The translations under genes were made by a program, and so were the position numbers. This document shows, piece by piece, positions 26,716 to 37,076 of a stretch of DNA of 64,000 nt. How positions within the stretch are numbered: position 1 is the first letter of the stretch; every line of letters starts with the position of its first letter. The notes under the pieces are model-generated. The model was not told the DNA's origin. It saw only the letters and a program-made list of their open reading frames with translations, and did no database searches. The DNA is taken from positions 110,086-174,085 of the forward strand of contig NZ_JAJIRQ010000010.1 of the NCBI RefSeq assembly GCF_025717605.1, in the 5' to 3' direction. Source of the stretch: Paucibacter sp. TC2R-5 (GTDB lineage Bacteria > Pseudomonadota > Gammaproteobacteria > Burkholderiales > Burkholderiaceae_C).

Positions 26716-28274
26716 CCCCATCGAACGCACAATCTCTGACCCTGACCCCGGGACAAATCACACTCGACCAACTGCGCCAAATCCGTAACGGCAATGTCAC
26801 GCTGAGCCTGCATGCCAGCAGCGCCGAGATCATCCGCCGCGCCGCCGCCGTGGTGCAAAAGGCCGCCGCCGGCGATGCGCCCGTCTACGGCGTCAACACC
26901 GGCTTCGGCAAGCTGGCCTCCACCCGCATCAGCAAGGAAGATCTGGCCACGCTGCAGTTCAACCTGATCCGCTCGCATTGCGTCGGCGTCGGCGCGCCGC
27001 TGCAGCCCGGCGTTGTGCGCATGATGCTGGCGACCAAGGCGGCGTCCCTGGCACGAGGACACTCCGGCGTGCGCGAAGAAGTCGTGCAAAGCCTGCTGGC
27101 GGTCTTCAACGCTGGCCTGATCCCTTATGTGCCAGCGCAAGGTTCGGTCGGCGCCTCAGGCGACCTGGCACCGCTCGCCCACATGACGCTGGCCCTGTTG
27201 GGCGAAGGCGAAATGCTCGTCGACGGCCAACGCAAACCAGCACTGGCCGAGCTGCAGAAACACGGCATTGCGCCGCTGGTCCTGCAGGCCAAGGAAGGCC
27301 TGGCCTTGATCAACGGCACGCAGACCAGCACAGCCTTGGCACTCGAAGGCCTGCTGCGCTATGAGATCGTCTTTGCGGCGGCCATCATCAGTGGCGCGCT
27401 GTCGCTCGACGCCGCGCGCGGCAGCGACGGCCCGTTCGATGCCCGTATCCATGCGGTGCGCGGCCAGCCCGGCCAGATCGAGACTGCAGCCGCCTATCGC
27501 CAACTGCTCGCCGGAAGCGCCATCCGCGCCTCGCACCAAGAAGGTGACGAGCGCGTGCAAGACCCTTATTGCCTGCGCTGCCAGCCGCAGGTGATGGGCG
27601 CCTGCCTGGACCAAAGCCGTTATGTGCGTGATGTGCTTTTGCGCGAAGCGAATGCCGTCACCGACAACCCGCTGGTGTTCGCCAATGCCGATGGCAGCAG
27701 CGCCATGGTCAGCGGCGGCAATTTCCACGCCGAGCCGGTTGCCTTGGCCGCCGACGCCTTGGCCTGCGCGATTGCCGAAGTCGGCGCGATTGCCGAGCGC
27801 CGCATCGCGATGCTGATCGACACCAGCGTCTCGCGCCTGCCAGCCTTCTTGACAGCGAACGCCGGCCTCAACTCCGGCTTCATGATTGCGCATGTGACCG
27901 CCGCAGCGCTGGCCAGCGAGAACAAATCACTCGCCCACCCAGCCAGCGTCGACAGCCTGCCGACCAGCGCCAATCAGGAGGACCATGTGTCCATGGCCAC
28001 CTTCGGCGCTCGCCGCCTGGGTCAGATGCTGGACAACACCGCCCACATCATCGGCATCGAGCTGCTCGCCGCCTCGCAAGGCTTCGAGTTCCTGCGTCCG
28101 CTGCAAAGCTCGGCAGCACTTGAGCAGGTGCACGCCTTGGTGCGCAAGACCTGCCCCGCTATGCCGACCGACCATTACATGGCGCCGGACATTGCGCATG
28201 CGTTTGAATTGGTCGGTAGCGGCGAGCTGACGGCGCTGGTGCAGGATGTCGGCGGGCTGGTGGTGCTGAGCTAA
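26712..28274 (+). CDS. hutH: Histidine ammonia-lyase
   Basis: A 520-residue lyase converting L-histidine to trans-urocanate and ammonia. The MIO cofactor is formed from Ala148-Ser149-Gly150 in [15 protein letters not shown]. Other hallmarks: [14 protein letters not shown] (catalytic tyrosine), the [16 protein letters not shown] segment, [16 protein letters not shown] and [23 protein letters not shown]. The ATG overlaps the preceding binding-protein gene. It completes the pathway with hutU, hutI, hutF and hutG. Confidence 0.97.
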   Translation: MTPSNAQSLTLTPGQITLDQLRQIRNGNVTLSLHASSAEIIRRAAAVVQKAAAGDAPVYGVNTGFGKLASTRISKEDLATLQFNLIRSHCVGVGAPLQPGVVRMMLATKAASLARGHSGVREEVVQSLLAVFNAGLIPYVPAQGSVGASGDLAPLAHMTLALLGEGEMLVDGQRKPALAELQKHGIAPLVLQAKEGLALINGTQTSTALALEGLLRYEIVFAAAIISGALSLDAARGSDGPFDARIHAVRGQPGQIETAAAYRQLLAGSAIRASHQEGDERVQDPYCLRCQPQVMGACLDQSRYVRDVLLREANAVTDNPLVFANADGSSAMVSGGNFHAEPVALAADALACAIAEVGAIAERRIAMLIDTSVSRLPAFLTANAGLNSGFMIAHVTAAALASENKSLAHPASVDSLPTSANQEDHVSMATFGARRLGQMLDNTAHIIGIELLAASQGFEFLRPLQSSAALEQVHALVRKTCPAMPTDHYMAPDIAHAFELVGSGELTALVQDVGGLVVLS

Positions 28275-28315
28275 GGCCTGGCGACAGAAGGAAACGCCGG
28301 GGCGCTCAAGTTCTC

Positions 28316-28365
28316 TTGCTCCCCCTCGGGGGGGGGCGGACGCCGCGAGGCGGCGGCCTTGGGGG
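28316..28365. repeat. G/C-rich intergenic hairpin element
   Basis: TTGCTCCCCCTCGGGGGG is followed by GCCGCGAGGCGGC and CCTTGGGGG, giving nested inverted repeats between the convergent hutH and clsB-like genes. The form resembles dispersed elements common between Burkholderiales genes. It may serve as a terminator, though it has no T-tract. Confidence 0.45.
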
Positions 28366-28368
28366 CGC

Positions 28369-29709
28369 TCAATAACGACCGGTCGCCCCGGCCACTCTCA
28401 GATAGACATAGGCGGCCCAGGCCACCAAGGCGCGGCGCAAGACACCGCGCACGCCGCCCCCCTGGAAATGGCGATCGACCTGGCGGGACAGCGCCGCCGC
28501 CGCATCGAACTGCGCGGCCACATCGCGGGCAAATTCGGCGTCACGCACGATCACATTGGCTTCCAGATTCAGCAGCAGGGAAAGCGGGTCGATATTGGAG
28601 CTGCCCACCGTCGCCCAGCTCTCATCGACCACGCAAATCTTGGCATGTAAATAGGCGGGCATGTATTCATAGATGCTCACGCCATAAGCGAGAAGCTCGG
28701 CGTACAAGGCCTGCGCCGCCATGCCGGCAATGCGGTAGTCGAGCTTGCCTTGCAAGAGCAGGCGCACCCGCACGCCTCGCTTGGCTGCATCTCGCAGCGC
28801 CTTGCGGAAAGCATGGCCGGGGTAAAAATAAGGCGTCATCAAATCGACGCGCGTTTGCGCCGACTGGATTGCGGCCACATAGGCGTGCTCTATGGTGCGG
28901 CGCCGGCGCAGGTTGTCGCGCAAGACGAAGGCGGCGTAAACAGGGTCGCTGCCCGGGGTCAGGTCTTGCCCTGCTTGAACTCCGCGCCGACCAGCTTTGG
29001 TGGACGACCTGGGGCTGCGCACACCCCGCCAGATTCGCCGCAGCCGCGCCCGCGGCTCGCTGCTGCGCGCCAGGGCGAGTAACTCCTGGCCTAGATCGGC
29101 ACCCAGATAGGCGCGCGTCCAGACCGCCCGCGCAGCCTGTGCCACCGACAGCACCAGCGGCCCGCGCAAAGCTACGGCGAAATCCAAGCGAGGCTGCTCG
29201 GTCGCACCATGATTGAGGTCGACCAGGTCACCAATGACGTTGATGCCGCCCACAAAAGCATGGTCGCCGTCCACCACACAGAGTTTTTGATGCAGTCGGC
29301 GCAGCTGGCCCGGCTGCAGCCAGCTGTACCAACGGTCGATAGGCCGAAATACGGCCATCGCCACGCCCGATCCTTCGAACTGCTGGCGCAGCCAGGGCAA
29401 GCTGGCGCGCGAGCCAAAGCCGTCAACGACCACCCGCACGCGCAAGCCACGACGCGCGGCCGCCGCCAATTGCGCCGCCAGCGCCGCGCCGGCATCATCG
29501 AAATGAAAGATATAAGTCGCCAGCCAAATTTCATGCCGAGCGCTGGCGATCGCCGCCGCCTGCGCAGGGAATAACTCGTCACCTCCGCGCAGCAGGCGCA
29601 GCTCATTGCCGCCGACAAAGTCCGGCTGGGCCGATCGACCCCAATTGCGCTGCGCGCTGGCGTCGCCGTTGACGTCGGCATTCCAATCTGCCTTAGGGGC
29701 CATCTGCAT
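28369..29709 (-). CDS. clsB: Cardiolipin synthase-like phospholipase D family protein
   Basis: A 446-residue protein with two HKD motifs: LHQKLCVVDGDHAFVGGINV and LHAKICVVDESWATVGSSNID. These catalyse phosphatidyl transfer through a phosphohistidine. The domain order and the LRLLRGGDELFPAQAAAI N-terminus fit ClsB, which makes cardiolipin from phosphatidylglycerol. The frame extends upstream, but the ATG at 29709 overlaps the previous stop (TGATG) and gives the usual length. It pairs with an endonuclease/exonuclease/phosphatase gene just as clsB does with ybhP in enterobacteria. Confidence 0.85.
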   Translation of the reverse strand: MQMAPKADWNADVNGDASAQRNWGRSAQPDFVGGNELRLLRGGDELFPAQAAAIASARHEIWLATYIFHFDDAGAALAAQLAAAARRGLRVRVVVDGFGSRASLPWLRQQFEGSGVAMAVFRPIDRWYSWLQPGQLRRLHQKLCVVDGDHAFVGGINVIGDLVDLNHGATEQPRLDFAVALRGPLVLSVAQAARAVWTRAYLGADLGQELLALARSSEPRARLRRIWRGVRSPRSSTKAGRRGVQAGQDLTPGSDPVYAAFVLRDNLRRRRTIEHAYVAAIQSAQTRVDLMTPYFYPGHAFRKALRDAAKRGVRVRLLLQGKLDYRIAGMAAQALYAELLAYGVSIYEYMPAYLHAKICVVDESWATVGSSNIDPLSLLLNLEANVIVRDAEFARDVAAQFDAAAALSRQVDRHFQGGGVRGVLRRALVAWAAYVYLRVAGATGRY

Positions 29710-30527
29710 CAAGCCTCGAGCAACTCCAGCTCGGCCAACAAGGGCAGATGATCGGACATGCGCGCCCAAACCGGCCCCTTGGGCACCTGCATCGAAACAC
29801 AGCGCAGGCCGCGCATATAGATGCGGTCAAGCGAGAAAAACGGCAGGCGTGAAGGAAAAGTGGCGTGGCGCCCACGGCCCTGCGGCGACACCGCCCGCTG
29901 CAAGCCATGTTCGCGCATAGGCGCGTCCAGCCGCTCGCCCCAATCATTGAAGTCACCGGCAATCAGCAACAAGGCGTCGGGCGGAATATGTTTGCCGATA
30001 AAGTCGGCCAGCCGCTCGATCTGGCGCACCCGGCCGCTGTGAAACAGACCCAGATGCGCGACCACGGTGTGAATTTCCAGCCCCTGCCATTGCACAGGCA
30101 CATGCAGCAGGCCACGCTGCTCAAAGCGGTGATCCGAGACGTCGTGATGTCCGATATCTCCCAGCGGAAAGCGCGACAGCAGCGCATTGCCATGCTCACC
30201 ATGCTTGGTCACCGCGTTGGTGCGGTAGGCCACCTCGTAGCCCTCGGGCGCCAAAAACTCTGCCTGCCCCTGATCGGGCCAACCAAACCAGGTGCGCTGA
30301 AATTCCTTCGCCTCTTGATGGTGAAAGTGGCGCACCTCTTGCAGGAACACCAGATCGGCGTTGAGCGCCTCCACCCCCATGCCAAGGTTGTGAATCTCCA
30401 GTCGCTTTTGCGGCCCCATGCCGCGCACGCCCTTGTGTATGTTGTAGGTCGCCACGCGCAGATGCGGGCGGGTGAACTGGCTGTGCGTGTCCTGAACAGA
30501 ATGGCTGAAGGCATTGCCATGGCTCAT
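29709..30527 (-). CDS. Endonuclease/exonuclease/phosphatase family protein (YbhP-like)
   Basis: A 272-residue EEP-fold hydrolase. Motifs: RVATYNIHKGVRG, LVFLQEVR (metal-binding glutamate), HLGLFHSGRVRQIERL, LIAGDFNDW (catalytic aspartate and asparagine) and SDHLPLLAELEL (catalytic histidine). The ATG at 30527 overlaps the nudB stop. Located between nudB and the cardiolipin synthase gene, it probably acts on a phospho-ester in lipid or nucleotide metabolism. The substrate is unknown. Confidence 0.87.
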   Translation of the reverse strand: MSHGNAFSHSVQDTHSQFTRPHLRVATYNIHKGVRGMGPQKRLEIHNLGMGVEALNADLVFLQEVRHFHHQEAKEFQRTWFGWPDQGQAEFLAPEGYEVAYRTNAVTKHGEHGNALLSRFPLGDIGHHDVSDHRFEQRGLLHVPVQWQGLEIHTVVAHLGLFHSGRVRQIERLADFIGKHIPPDALLLIAGDFNDWGERLDAPMREHGLQRAVSPQGRGRHATFPSRLPFFSLDRIYMRGLRCVSMQVPKGPVWARMSDHLPLLAELELLEA

Positions 30528-30982
30528 AGCGAGGTCTCCAGCAACTTGGGCAAATGCAGAATCGCCTCGGCATTGGACGGCGAAAAGCACAAATCGGCTG
30601 CTTCGCGCCAGGGCAGCCAGCGGTATTGCAGATGCTCGCGCGGTGCCAGGCGCACGAGCGTGCCGGCCGGCACCTGTAGCCCGAACACATGCTCGCTGTT
30701 ATGGGTGACGCCGGGCGCATAACGATGGCGCCAGACAGGATAGATCTCGTAGCGATTGACCAGCACCCAGTCGCGCAATTGATCGGGCTCGGCATTGATG
30801 CCGGTTTCCTCCAGCACCTCACGGCGGGCGGTCTCCAGCAGCGGCTCGTCCAGCATGTCTTTGGAGCCGGTCACGCTTTGCCAAAAACCGGGCTGGTCGG
30901 CCCGCTCCAACATCAGCACCTGCAGCTCGGGCGTGTGAATCACCACCAACACGGATTCCGGGATTTTGTAGCTTGGGCTCAT
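30524..30982 (-). CDS. nudB: Dihydroneopterin triphosphate diphosphatase
   Basis: A 152-residue Nudix hydrolase. The Nudix box is GSKDMLDEPLLETARREVLEETGI, with the preceding LERADQPGFWQSVTG typical of NudB. In folate synthesis it removes pyrophosphate from dihydroneopterin triphosphate. The ATG at 30982 begins MSPSYKIPESVLVVIHT, the usual N-terminus; the longer frame upstream is not supported. The chain nudB, EEP gene, clsB is linked by overlaps. Confidence 0.9.
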   Translation of the reverse strand: MSPSYKIPESVLVVIHTPELQVLMLERADQPGFWQSVTGSKDMLDEPLLETARREVLEETGINAEPDQLRDWVLVNRYEIYPVWRHRYAPGVTHNSEHVFGLQVPAGTLVRLAPREHLQYRWLPWREAADLCFSPSNAEAILHLPKLLETSL

Positions 30983-31076
30983 GGCCAAAGCATAGCGGAG
31001 AGTTGTGAGCAACGTCGCCGCAAGCCTGCATCTATAGTCAAGCCGCAAGCCCATTGTTTATAAGCCGAATGGATTC

Positions 31077-33755
31077 ATGAAGCTGCTGCCCAGAATTGTT
31101 GTCAGCGTGATTGCGCCAATGCTGGCGCTGGGGGGCGTGGCGCTCTACGGCGGGAGCCTGCTGCTCCAAAGCTCACTGCTGGACGAACAACAGGAGCGGG
31201 CGCAAGCCACACTTGCGCAAAGCATCAGCCGCTTGACTTTGGAGCTGGGCGGCGCGCGCGATGCCTTGCGCATGCTGGCCCGATCTGAATCATTGGTGCA
31301 AGCAAACCCGGCGCACATAACACCGGCCCTGCGCGGCTGGGAAGGTGCCAGCGATCGCTTCGAGGCCTTCCAGTTTTTGCCGCAGCAAGGCTTGGCGGCG
31401 GCAGCGGCGCAAAGTGAGACCGGGTCGCGCAACCCAGCTGCGGGGCCCTACGCTGCGCTGATGGTGGGCCATGAGGCTGTAGCGGCGCCGGCCATCAATG
31501 AAAGCTCGGGCGACTTGATTCTGCAAATCGCCACCCCCGTGTTCGATGAACGCGGGCGCCAGGTCGGCGCCTTGCTGGCGAATCTCAAGCTTGAACAAAT
31601 GCTGAGTTTCGCCATCGGTAACGGCGCGCAGCGCGACGCCCGATTGATGGTGCTGGACGCCAAGGCGCGCTTGCTCGCCGGCGGCCTGGGCGAAGAGGGG
31701 CAGGCTTTGAGCCCTGCCAACGCGGCCAGTCAGCCGCAAGCGCATGCGGTGACTGCTGCCTTGAGGAATCAAGCGCATGCGAGCACCCGCTTGCAGCGCG
31801 TGGCGATCGGCGACAAGGTCTGGCATGTGCTGGCCAAGCCCTTGCCCGAGTTGGGCTGGCAGGTCATTTACGCGCTCCCGGAGGCCAGCTTGTTCGAGCG
31901 GGTCGGCAATCTGCAAGTGCTGGGCCTGCTGGGCCTGGCGCTGTGCGCCCTCTTGGCCTTGACCGGGGCGCTGCTGCTGCGCCGCTTCGTGTTGCGCCCG
32001 CTGCTGCAGCTGAGCCTGGCTCAGCAACGTTTGCAGGCGGGCGACCGGCATGCCCGTGCCCCGATTGTTGGCAACGACGAAATCAGCGACCTGGCGCGCT
32101 CCTTCAACGTGATGGCAGAAAACCTGGATGCCACCGAGCAACGCTTCCGGATGATTTTCGACGCCTTCCCGCACCCCATCACATTGGCCAGCTTTCAAGA
32201 TGGCAACTATGTGGACGTCAACCCGGCCTTCGCACAGGCCTTGGGTGTCAGCGCGCAACAGGCCATTGGCCGCAGCCCCATCGACTTTGGTCTGGTGGCC
32301 TCGATGGAGGACATGCTGGCCAAGGGGCGCGAGCTGGACCGGACCGGTCGCTTGCCGGCGGTCGTGGTGCAGACCAAGAATGCGCAAGGTGAAGCGCTCT
32401 GGCTGACCTACTCCAGCCGCTTGATCGGCCAAGGCCGCGCCAGGCTTGTGCTGGCCGTGGCCACCGACATCACCGAGCTCAAAACCGTCGAGGCGCAGCT
32501 GCGGCAAAGCGAGCAAAGCCTGACGGCCTTGTTCGAATACGCGCCGCTGCCGATGGCACGCACACGCTTGGTGAGCGGCAGCGATTCACCGACCTTCTGG
32601 AACAGGGCTTGGTACAAGGCCTTCGGTTACGCACCCGGCAGTTGTGACAACAAGCCCAGCACGCAGTTCGACTTTTGGATAGACCCGGCGGAGCGCAATC
32701 GCTTTGTGGACGAGATGCTGAAGCATGAAGCAGCAATCAGCGGCCAAGCGCTGTTACGCCATGCCGATGGCTCGGTGCGGCAATGCGAGGTGTCGGGGCG
32801 CTATATCGACGTGCATGGTGAGCGCACGGTGATAGCCAGTTACCTGGACGTCACCGAAAAGCTCCGCATTGCGGCCGAACTGCATCAGCTCAATATCAGC
32901 CTGGAAGCAAGGGTGGCCGAGCGCACCGATGAGCTGGCTCGCCGCAACCAGGATCTGGACGAAGCGCTCAGCGTGCTCAAACATGCCCAGGCCGAGTTGG
33001 TTCGGACTGAAAAACTGGCTTCATTGGGCAGCCTGGTCGCCGGCATCGCGCATGAGCTGAACACCCCGATTGGCAACGCCATGCTGATGGCCACGACCTT
33101 GGCGGCGCGCCAGAAGGCCTTCGAGGCCGCCATCGCAGACGGCTTGCGCCGCTCGACCTTGCAGATTTTTTTAGACGGGCTGCGCGAGGCCAGTACGATG
33201 TTGGAGGCCAGCCTGAGCCGAGCGGCCGAGTTGATCAGCAGCTTCAAGCAAGTCGCAGTGGATCAATCCAGCTACCAGCGCAGAAGCTTCGATCTGCGCG
33301 AAGTGCTGCATGAAACCGCACTCAGCCTCGGGCCCAGCCTCAAGCTCAGCGGAACTCGGCTGGCAGAAGACGTGCCGGCCGGCCTGCAGATGGACAGCTA
33401 CCCCGGCCCCTTGATCCAAGTCTTCATGAATATCGTCAACAACGCCGTGCTCCATGCTTTCGAGCCCGGCCGACCCGGCTGCGTGTCTATCATGGCGCGC
33501 GCACTCCCTGAGGACAGCGTCTTGATCGAGATTGCGGATGACGGCCGCGGCATGCCGGACGAACATTTGCAGCGAGCCTTTGATCCCTTCTTCACCACCA
33601 AGCTCGGTCAAGGCGGCTCTGGCCTGGGGCTGCACATTGTCTACAACCTGGTCACGGGCCTGTTGGGCGGCCAAGTCAGGCTCAGCAGCGAAGTAGGCCT
33701 GGGCACCCGCATCAGCATTGAAATACCGTGCCGGGCGCCGCAAGAGCAGAGTTGA
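31077..33755 (+). CDS. Membrane PAS-containing sensor histidine kinase
   Basis: An 892-residue kinase. A first membrane helix (IVVSVIAPMLALGGVALYGG) precedes a periplasmic, probably dCache-like, domain up to about residue 285 (LILQIATPVFDERGRQVGALLANL). A second helix (VLGLLGLALCALLALTGALLL), a HAMP linker and two PAS domains (near 350-475 and 480-605) follow, then a coiled coil (LEARVAERTDELARRNQDL). The H-box IAHELNTPIGN gives His659; the ATPase domain has NIVNNAVLHAF, DDGRGM, FDPFFTTK and GSGLGLHIVYNL. No response regulator gene is adjacent, so its partner is elsewhere. It is divergent from nudB. Confidence 0.92.
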   Translation: MKLLPRIVVSVIAPMLALGGVALYGGSLLLQSSLLDEQQERAQATLAQSISRLTLELGGARDALRMLARSESLVQANPAHITPALRGWEGASDRFEAFQFLPQQGLAAAAAQSETGSRNPAAGPYAALMVGHEAVAAPAINESSGDLILQIATPVFDERGRQVGALLANLKLEQMLSFAIGNGAQRDARLMVLDAKARLLAGGLGEEGQALSPANAASQPQAHAVTAALRNQAHASTRLQRVAIGDKVWHVLAKPLPELGWQVIYALPEASLFERVGNLQVLGLLGLALCALLALTGALLLRRFVLRPLLQLSLAQQRLQAGDRHARAPIVGNDEISDLARSFNVMAENLDATEQRFRMIFDAFPHPITLASFQDGNYVDVNPAFAQALGVSAQQAIGRSPIDFGLVASMEDMLAKGRELDRTGRLPAVVVQTKNAQGEALWLTYSSRLIGQGRARLVLAVATDITELKTVEAQLRQSEQSLTALFEYAPLPMARTRLVSGSDSPTFWNRAWYKAFGYAPGSCDNKPSTQFDFWIDPAERNRFVDEMLKHEAAISGQALLRHADGSVRQCEVSGRYIDVHGERTVIASYLDVTEKLRIAAELHQLNISLEARVAERTDELARRNQDLDEALSVLKHAQAELVRTEKLASLGSLVAGIAHELNTPIGNAMLMATTLAARQKAFEAAIADGLRRSTLQIFLDGLREASTMLEASLSRAAELISSFKQVAVDQSSYQRRSFDLREVLHETALSLGPSLKLSGTRLAEDVPAGLQMDSYPGPLIQVFMNIVNNAVLHAFEPGRPGCVSIMARALPEDSVLIEIADDGRGMPDEHLQRAFDPFFTTKLGQGGSGLGLHIVYNLVTGLLGGQVRLSSEVGLGTRISIEIPCRAPQEQS

Positions 33756-33849
33756 AACAAAAAAAGGGCAGCCTAAGCCGCCCCTTTTGACGCCAATGAC
33801 CCGTCCTGACCCAGGTTGACACATTTGCCTTCAAGAAAGGGCATGTGTG

Positions 33850-34242
33850 ATGGATACAGGCGTCAAGCGAACACAGCGCGACTACACGATGGCTTTTAAG
33901 CTGGCCGTTGTAGAGCAGGTCGAAAAGGGCGAACTGACTTACAAACAGGCGCAGACCCGGTATGGCATTCAAGGGTGCAGCACGGTGCTGACCTGGTTGC
34001 GCAAGCACGGTCGCCAAGGTTGGGGGCGTGCGGCATCATCGGCGGCTATGCCGATAGACAAGAACCCCAAAGCGCTCACGCCGGAGCAACAAATCAAGGC
34101 GCTGCAGGTGCAACTCGCGCAAGCACAAGAACGGGCCAAGTTCTTCGAAGCCGTCGTGGACGTGCTGAAGAAGGACTACGGCGTGCGTGTCGTAAAAAAG
34201 CCTGTGGACAAGTCCTCGCGCAAGACCTCGTCCAGGGGTTGA
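33850..34242 (+). CDS. IS3-family OrfA (transposase DNA-binding subunit)
   Basis: A 130-residue OrfA. The helix-turn-helix is KLAVVEQVEKGELTYKQAQTRYGIQGCSTVLTWLRKHG, followed by a leucine-zipper-like stretch (PEQQIKALQVQLAQAQERAKFFEAVVDVL). GTG at 33847 precedes the ATG at 33850. The heptamer A AAA AAG at 34194-34200 lies near its end and should direct a fraction of ribosomes into the OrfB frame. Confidence 0.9.
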   Translation: MDTGVKRTQRDYTMAFKLAVVEQVEKGELTYKQAQTRYGIQGCSTVLTWLRKHGRQGWGRAASSAAMPIDKNPKALTPEQQIKALQVQLAQAQERAKFFEAVVDVLKKDYGVRVVKKPVDKSSRKTSSRG

Positions 34243-35075
34243 GCGTGTCGAGGGCTTGCCACTACATGGGCATCAGCCGCCAGGCGTACTACCAAGGACG
34301 CCAGACAAATGTTGAGCGAGGGCTGCGCGCCGAGGCGGTGGTGAAGTTGGTCAATGAGCAGCGGATACGCCAGCCGCGGCTGGGCACTCGCAAGCTGCAT
34401 TACTTGCTTCGCCAGCCGCTACAACAGGCGGGCATCGCCCTGGGGAGAGACGCCATGTTTGACGTGCTGCGCAACGCCAGGATGCTCGTACCGACGCGGC
34501 GGGCGTATCACAAGACCACCGACAGCCATCATCGCTTCAGGCGGCATCCAAACTTGGTTAAGGAGGGGCCCGAGCAGATCAAGGTCAAACGAAGCGAACA
34601 GCTGTGGGTCGCTGATATCACGTACTTGCCCACAGCAGACAAGTTCGTCTATTTGAGCTTGGTGACCGACGCGCACTCACGCAAGATTGTTGGCTGGCAT
34701 GTGCACCCGAGCTTGCAGACCGAAGAGGTTGCCCAAGCTATGAGAATGGCATTGCGTGGCCGTCAGACCCAACAGCAGCTTGTTCATCATTCGGACCGTG
34801 GCATTCAATACTGTTCGACCTACTACCAGTCGCTGCACCGTCGCCACGGTGTCAAATGCTCGATGACCGATGGCTACGACTGCTACCAGAACGCCTTGGC
34901 CGAACGGGTCAATGGCATCCTGAAGAACGAGTTGCTTCTCAATCGGCCTTTAGATCTCGCCCAAGCTCGTCGCATGGTTGCGGAGTCAGTTCAGATCTAC
35001 AACTTCGAGCGACCGCATCTGTCGTTGAAAATGCAAACGCCCGATGCAGTGCACCGGGCGTCCATGGCCGGGTAA
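34197..35075 (+). CDS. IS3-family OrfB (DDE transposase, made as OrfAB fusion)
   Basis: About 290 residues read after a -1 shift at the A6G site; the frame is open back to 33975 inside orfA. An HTH_21-like segment (VSRACHYMGISRQAYY) is followed by the rve integrase core with the catalytic triad: Asp in WVADITYLPT, Asp in VHHSDRGIQY and Glu in NALAERVNGILKNE. The C-terminal NFERPHLSLKMQTPDAVH is typical of IS3 transposases. It catalyses copy-out, paste-in transposition. Confidence 0.93.
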   Translation, partial: KACGQVLAQDLVQGLSVSRACHYMGISRQAYYQGRQTNVERGLRAEAVVKLVNEQRIRQPRLGTRKLHYLLRQPLQQAGIALGRDAMFDVLRNARMLVPTRRAYHKTTDSHHRFRRHPNLVKEGPEQIKVKRSEQLWVADITYLPTADKFVYLSLVTDAHSRKIVGWHVHPSLQTEEVAQAMRMALRGRQTQQQLVHHSDRGIQYCSTYYQSLHRRHGVKCSMTDGYDCYQNALAERVNGILKNELLLNRPLDLAQARRMVAESVQIYNFERPHLSLKMQTPDAVHRASMAG

Positions 35076-35156
35076 CCGGCATTTCTTCAACCGTTCTGAG
35101 TGTCAACCTATCTCAGGACGGGTCACAAAAATGCAGTCGCCCAGGCTGTCAGGCTG

Positions 35157-36953
35157 TCAGGCCTTAGGCGCCGCCACCGCATTGCGCAAACGAATGTGCA
35201 GCTCTTTGAGTTGCTTGTCGTCGACATTGCTTGGAGCACCGGTCAGCAGGCATTGCGCGCGCTGCGTCTTCGGGAAAGCTATCACGTCGCGGATCGACTC
35301 GGCCTTGGTCATCATGGTGACGATGCGGTCCAGGCCGAAAGCCAGGCCACCGTGCGGCGGCGCGCCGTACTGCAGCGCGTCGAGCAGGAAGCCGAACTTC
35401 TCTTGCGCATCTTCGGGGCTGATGTTGAGAGCGCTAAAAACCTTGCTCTGCACATCGGCCTTGTGGATACGCACCGAGCCGCCGCCCAGCTCCCAGCCGT
35501 TCAAGACCATGTCGTAGGCCTTGGCAATGCAAGCGCCCGGGTCGGTGACCATCAGATCCTCATGGCCATCCTTGGGCGCCGTGAAGGGATGGTGCACCGC
35601 GTTCCAGCGGCCGCCCTCTTCGTCCTGTTCGAACATCGGGAAGTCCACCACCCACAGCGGCGCCCACACGTCGTTGAACAGACCGTTGGCCTTGCCGAAC
35701 TCGCTGTGACCGACCTTCAGGCGCAGCGCGCCGATGGCATCATTGACGACCTTGGCGCGGTCAGCGCCGAAGAAGATCAGGTCGCCATCCTGCGCGCCGG
35801 TACGGGCCAGGATATCGGCCACAGCCTGGTCATGCAGGTTCTTGACGATAGGCGACTGCAAGCCTTCGCGACCCTTGGCCACTTCATTGACCTTGATCCA
35901 GGCCAGGCCCTTGGCGCCGTAAATCTTGACGAACTCGGTGTAGCTGTCGATCTCGCCCCGGCTGATCGAGGCGCCACCAGGCACGCGCAGAGCAACGACG
36001 CGGCCGCCCTTGGTCGTGGCAGGTGTCGAGAAGACCTTGAAGTCCACCGTGCCCATCACATCGGTCAGCTCGGTGAACTCAAGCTTGACGCGCAGGTCAG
36101 GCTTGTCCGAGCCGAAGCGGTGCATCGCATCGGCGTAAGTCATGACAGGGTAGTCACCCAAGTCAACATTCAAGTTCTTGCTGAAGACGTGACGGATCAT
36201 GCCCTCGAACATCGAGCGAATTTCTTCTTCGCCAAGGAAGGAGGTCTCGATATCGATCTGCGTGAATTCGGGCTGGCGATCGGCGCGCAAGTCTTCGTCA
36301 CGGAAGCATTTGGTGATTTGGTAGTAACGGTCAAAACCGGCCACCATCAACAATTGCTTGAACAACTGCGGGCTTTGCGGCAGCGCAAAGAACATGCCGT
36401 CATGCACGCGCGAAGGCACCAGATAGTCGCGCGCGCCTTCCGGCGTGCTCTTGGTCAGCATCGGAGTTTCGATGTCGACAAAGCCGCGCTCGTCCAGGTA
36501 TTTGCGCACTTCCATCGCGACGCGGTAGCGCAGCATCAGGTTGTTCTGCATATAAGGGCGGCGCAGATCCAGCACGCGATGCGTCAGGCGGGTCGTCTCG
36601 GACAGGTTCTCATCGTCCATCTGGAACGGCGGCGTGACGCTGGCGTTCAAGACTTCCAACTGGTGGCACAAAACCTCGACCTTGCCGCTGGTCAGGTTGG
36701 CGTTCTCGGTGCCGGCCGGGCGCAGGCGAACCTTGCCGACGATCTTCAGGCAGAACTCATTGCGCACATCGGAGGCGATGGCAAACATATCGGCACGGTC
36801 TGGGTCACAGACGACTTGCACCAGACCTTCACGATCGCGCAGGTCGATAAAGATCACGCCACCATGGTCACGGCGGCGATGGGCCCAGCCCATCAAGGTC
36901 ACGGTTTGGTCTTGCAGCTTTTCGCTGACTTGGCCGGCATAACAAGTTCTCAT
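35157..36953 (-). CDS. aspS: Aspartyl-tRNA synthetase
   Basis: A 598-residue class II synthetase of the bacterial type. The OB-fold anticodon-binding domain ([32 protein letters not shown]) precedes motif 2 ([21 protein letters not shown]), the bacterial insertion (GAD) domain around residues 290-420, and motif 3 ([13 protein letters not shown]). GGAG lies before the ATG at 36953; the upstream extension of the frame is not used. The IS3 element ends 31 bp after its stop codon. Confidence 0.98.
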   Translation of the reverse strand: MRTCYAGQVSEKLQDQTVTLMGWAHRRRDHGGVIFIDLRDREGLVQVVCDPDRADMFAIASDVRNEFCLKIVGKVRLRPAGTENANLTSGKVEVLCHQLEVLNASVTPPFQMDDENLSETTRLTHRVLDLRRPYMQNNLMLRYRVAMEVRKYLDERGFVDIETPMLTKSTPEGARDYLVPSRVHDGMFFALPQSPQLFKQLLMVAGFDRYYQITKCFRDEDLRADRQPEFTQIDIETSFLGEEEIRSMFEGMIRHVFSKNLNVDLGDYPVMTYADAMHRFGSDKPDLRVKLEFTELTDVMGTVDFKVFSTPATTKGGRVVALRVPGGASISRGEIDSYTEFVKIYGAKGLAWIKVNEVAKGREGLQSPIVKNLHDQAVADILARTGAQDGDLIFFGADRAKVVNDAIGALRLKVGHSEFGKANGLFNDVWAPLWVVDFPMFEQDEEGGRWNAVHHPFTAPKDGHEDLMVTDPGACIAKAYDMVLNGWELGGGSVRIHKADVQSKVFSALNISPEDAQEKFGFLLDALQYGAPPHGGLAFGLDRIVTMMTKAESIRDVIAFPKTQRAQCLLTGAPSNVDDKQLKELHIRLRNAVAAPKA

Positions 36954-37076
36954 GGGGATACTCCAGTGTTCTTCAGAGCCGCAGCGCAGACTGGCGCGGG
37001 CGGCGAAATTTGTCGGTAAGGGTGGCGCTAAGAGGCTGGTTTGAAAGCCTTCAGGGCTGAGCATGTGCCGAGATGC

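Larger units (their letters stand above)
33797..35125 (+). mobile_element. IS3-family insertion sequence
   Basis: A 1329-bp element bounded by 26-bp imperfect inverted repeats, TGACCCGTCCTGA...AGGTTGACAC, differing only in the middle (CCC against GAT). A 3-bp target duplication, CAA, flanks both ends (33794-33796 and 35126-35128). OrfA and OrfB overlap in a -1 register with an A6G slippery site. All parts look intact, so the copy is probably recent. It sits between the sensor kinase terminator region and aspS and interrupts no gene. Confidence 0.95.

Noticed and set aside
34200..34250. Frameshifted transposase pseudogene
   Set aside because: The break coincides with an A6G slippery heptamer and a -1 register, the normal programmed frameshift of IS3 elements.
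33756..35156. Gene disruption by the IS3 element
   Set aside because: Joining the flanks at CAA does not restore any frame; the element lies between a stop codon and the end of aspS.
35100..37019. 639-codon plus-strand frame opposite aspS
   Set aside because: Runs across the whole aspS gene and starts within the IS end; residue pattern rich in H, R, Q and V as usual for antisense frames.
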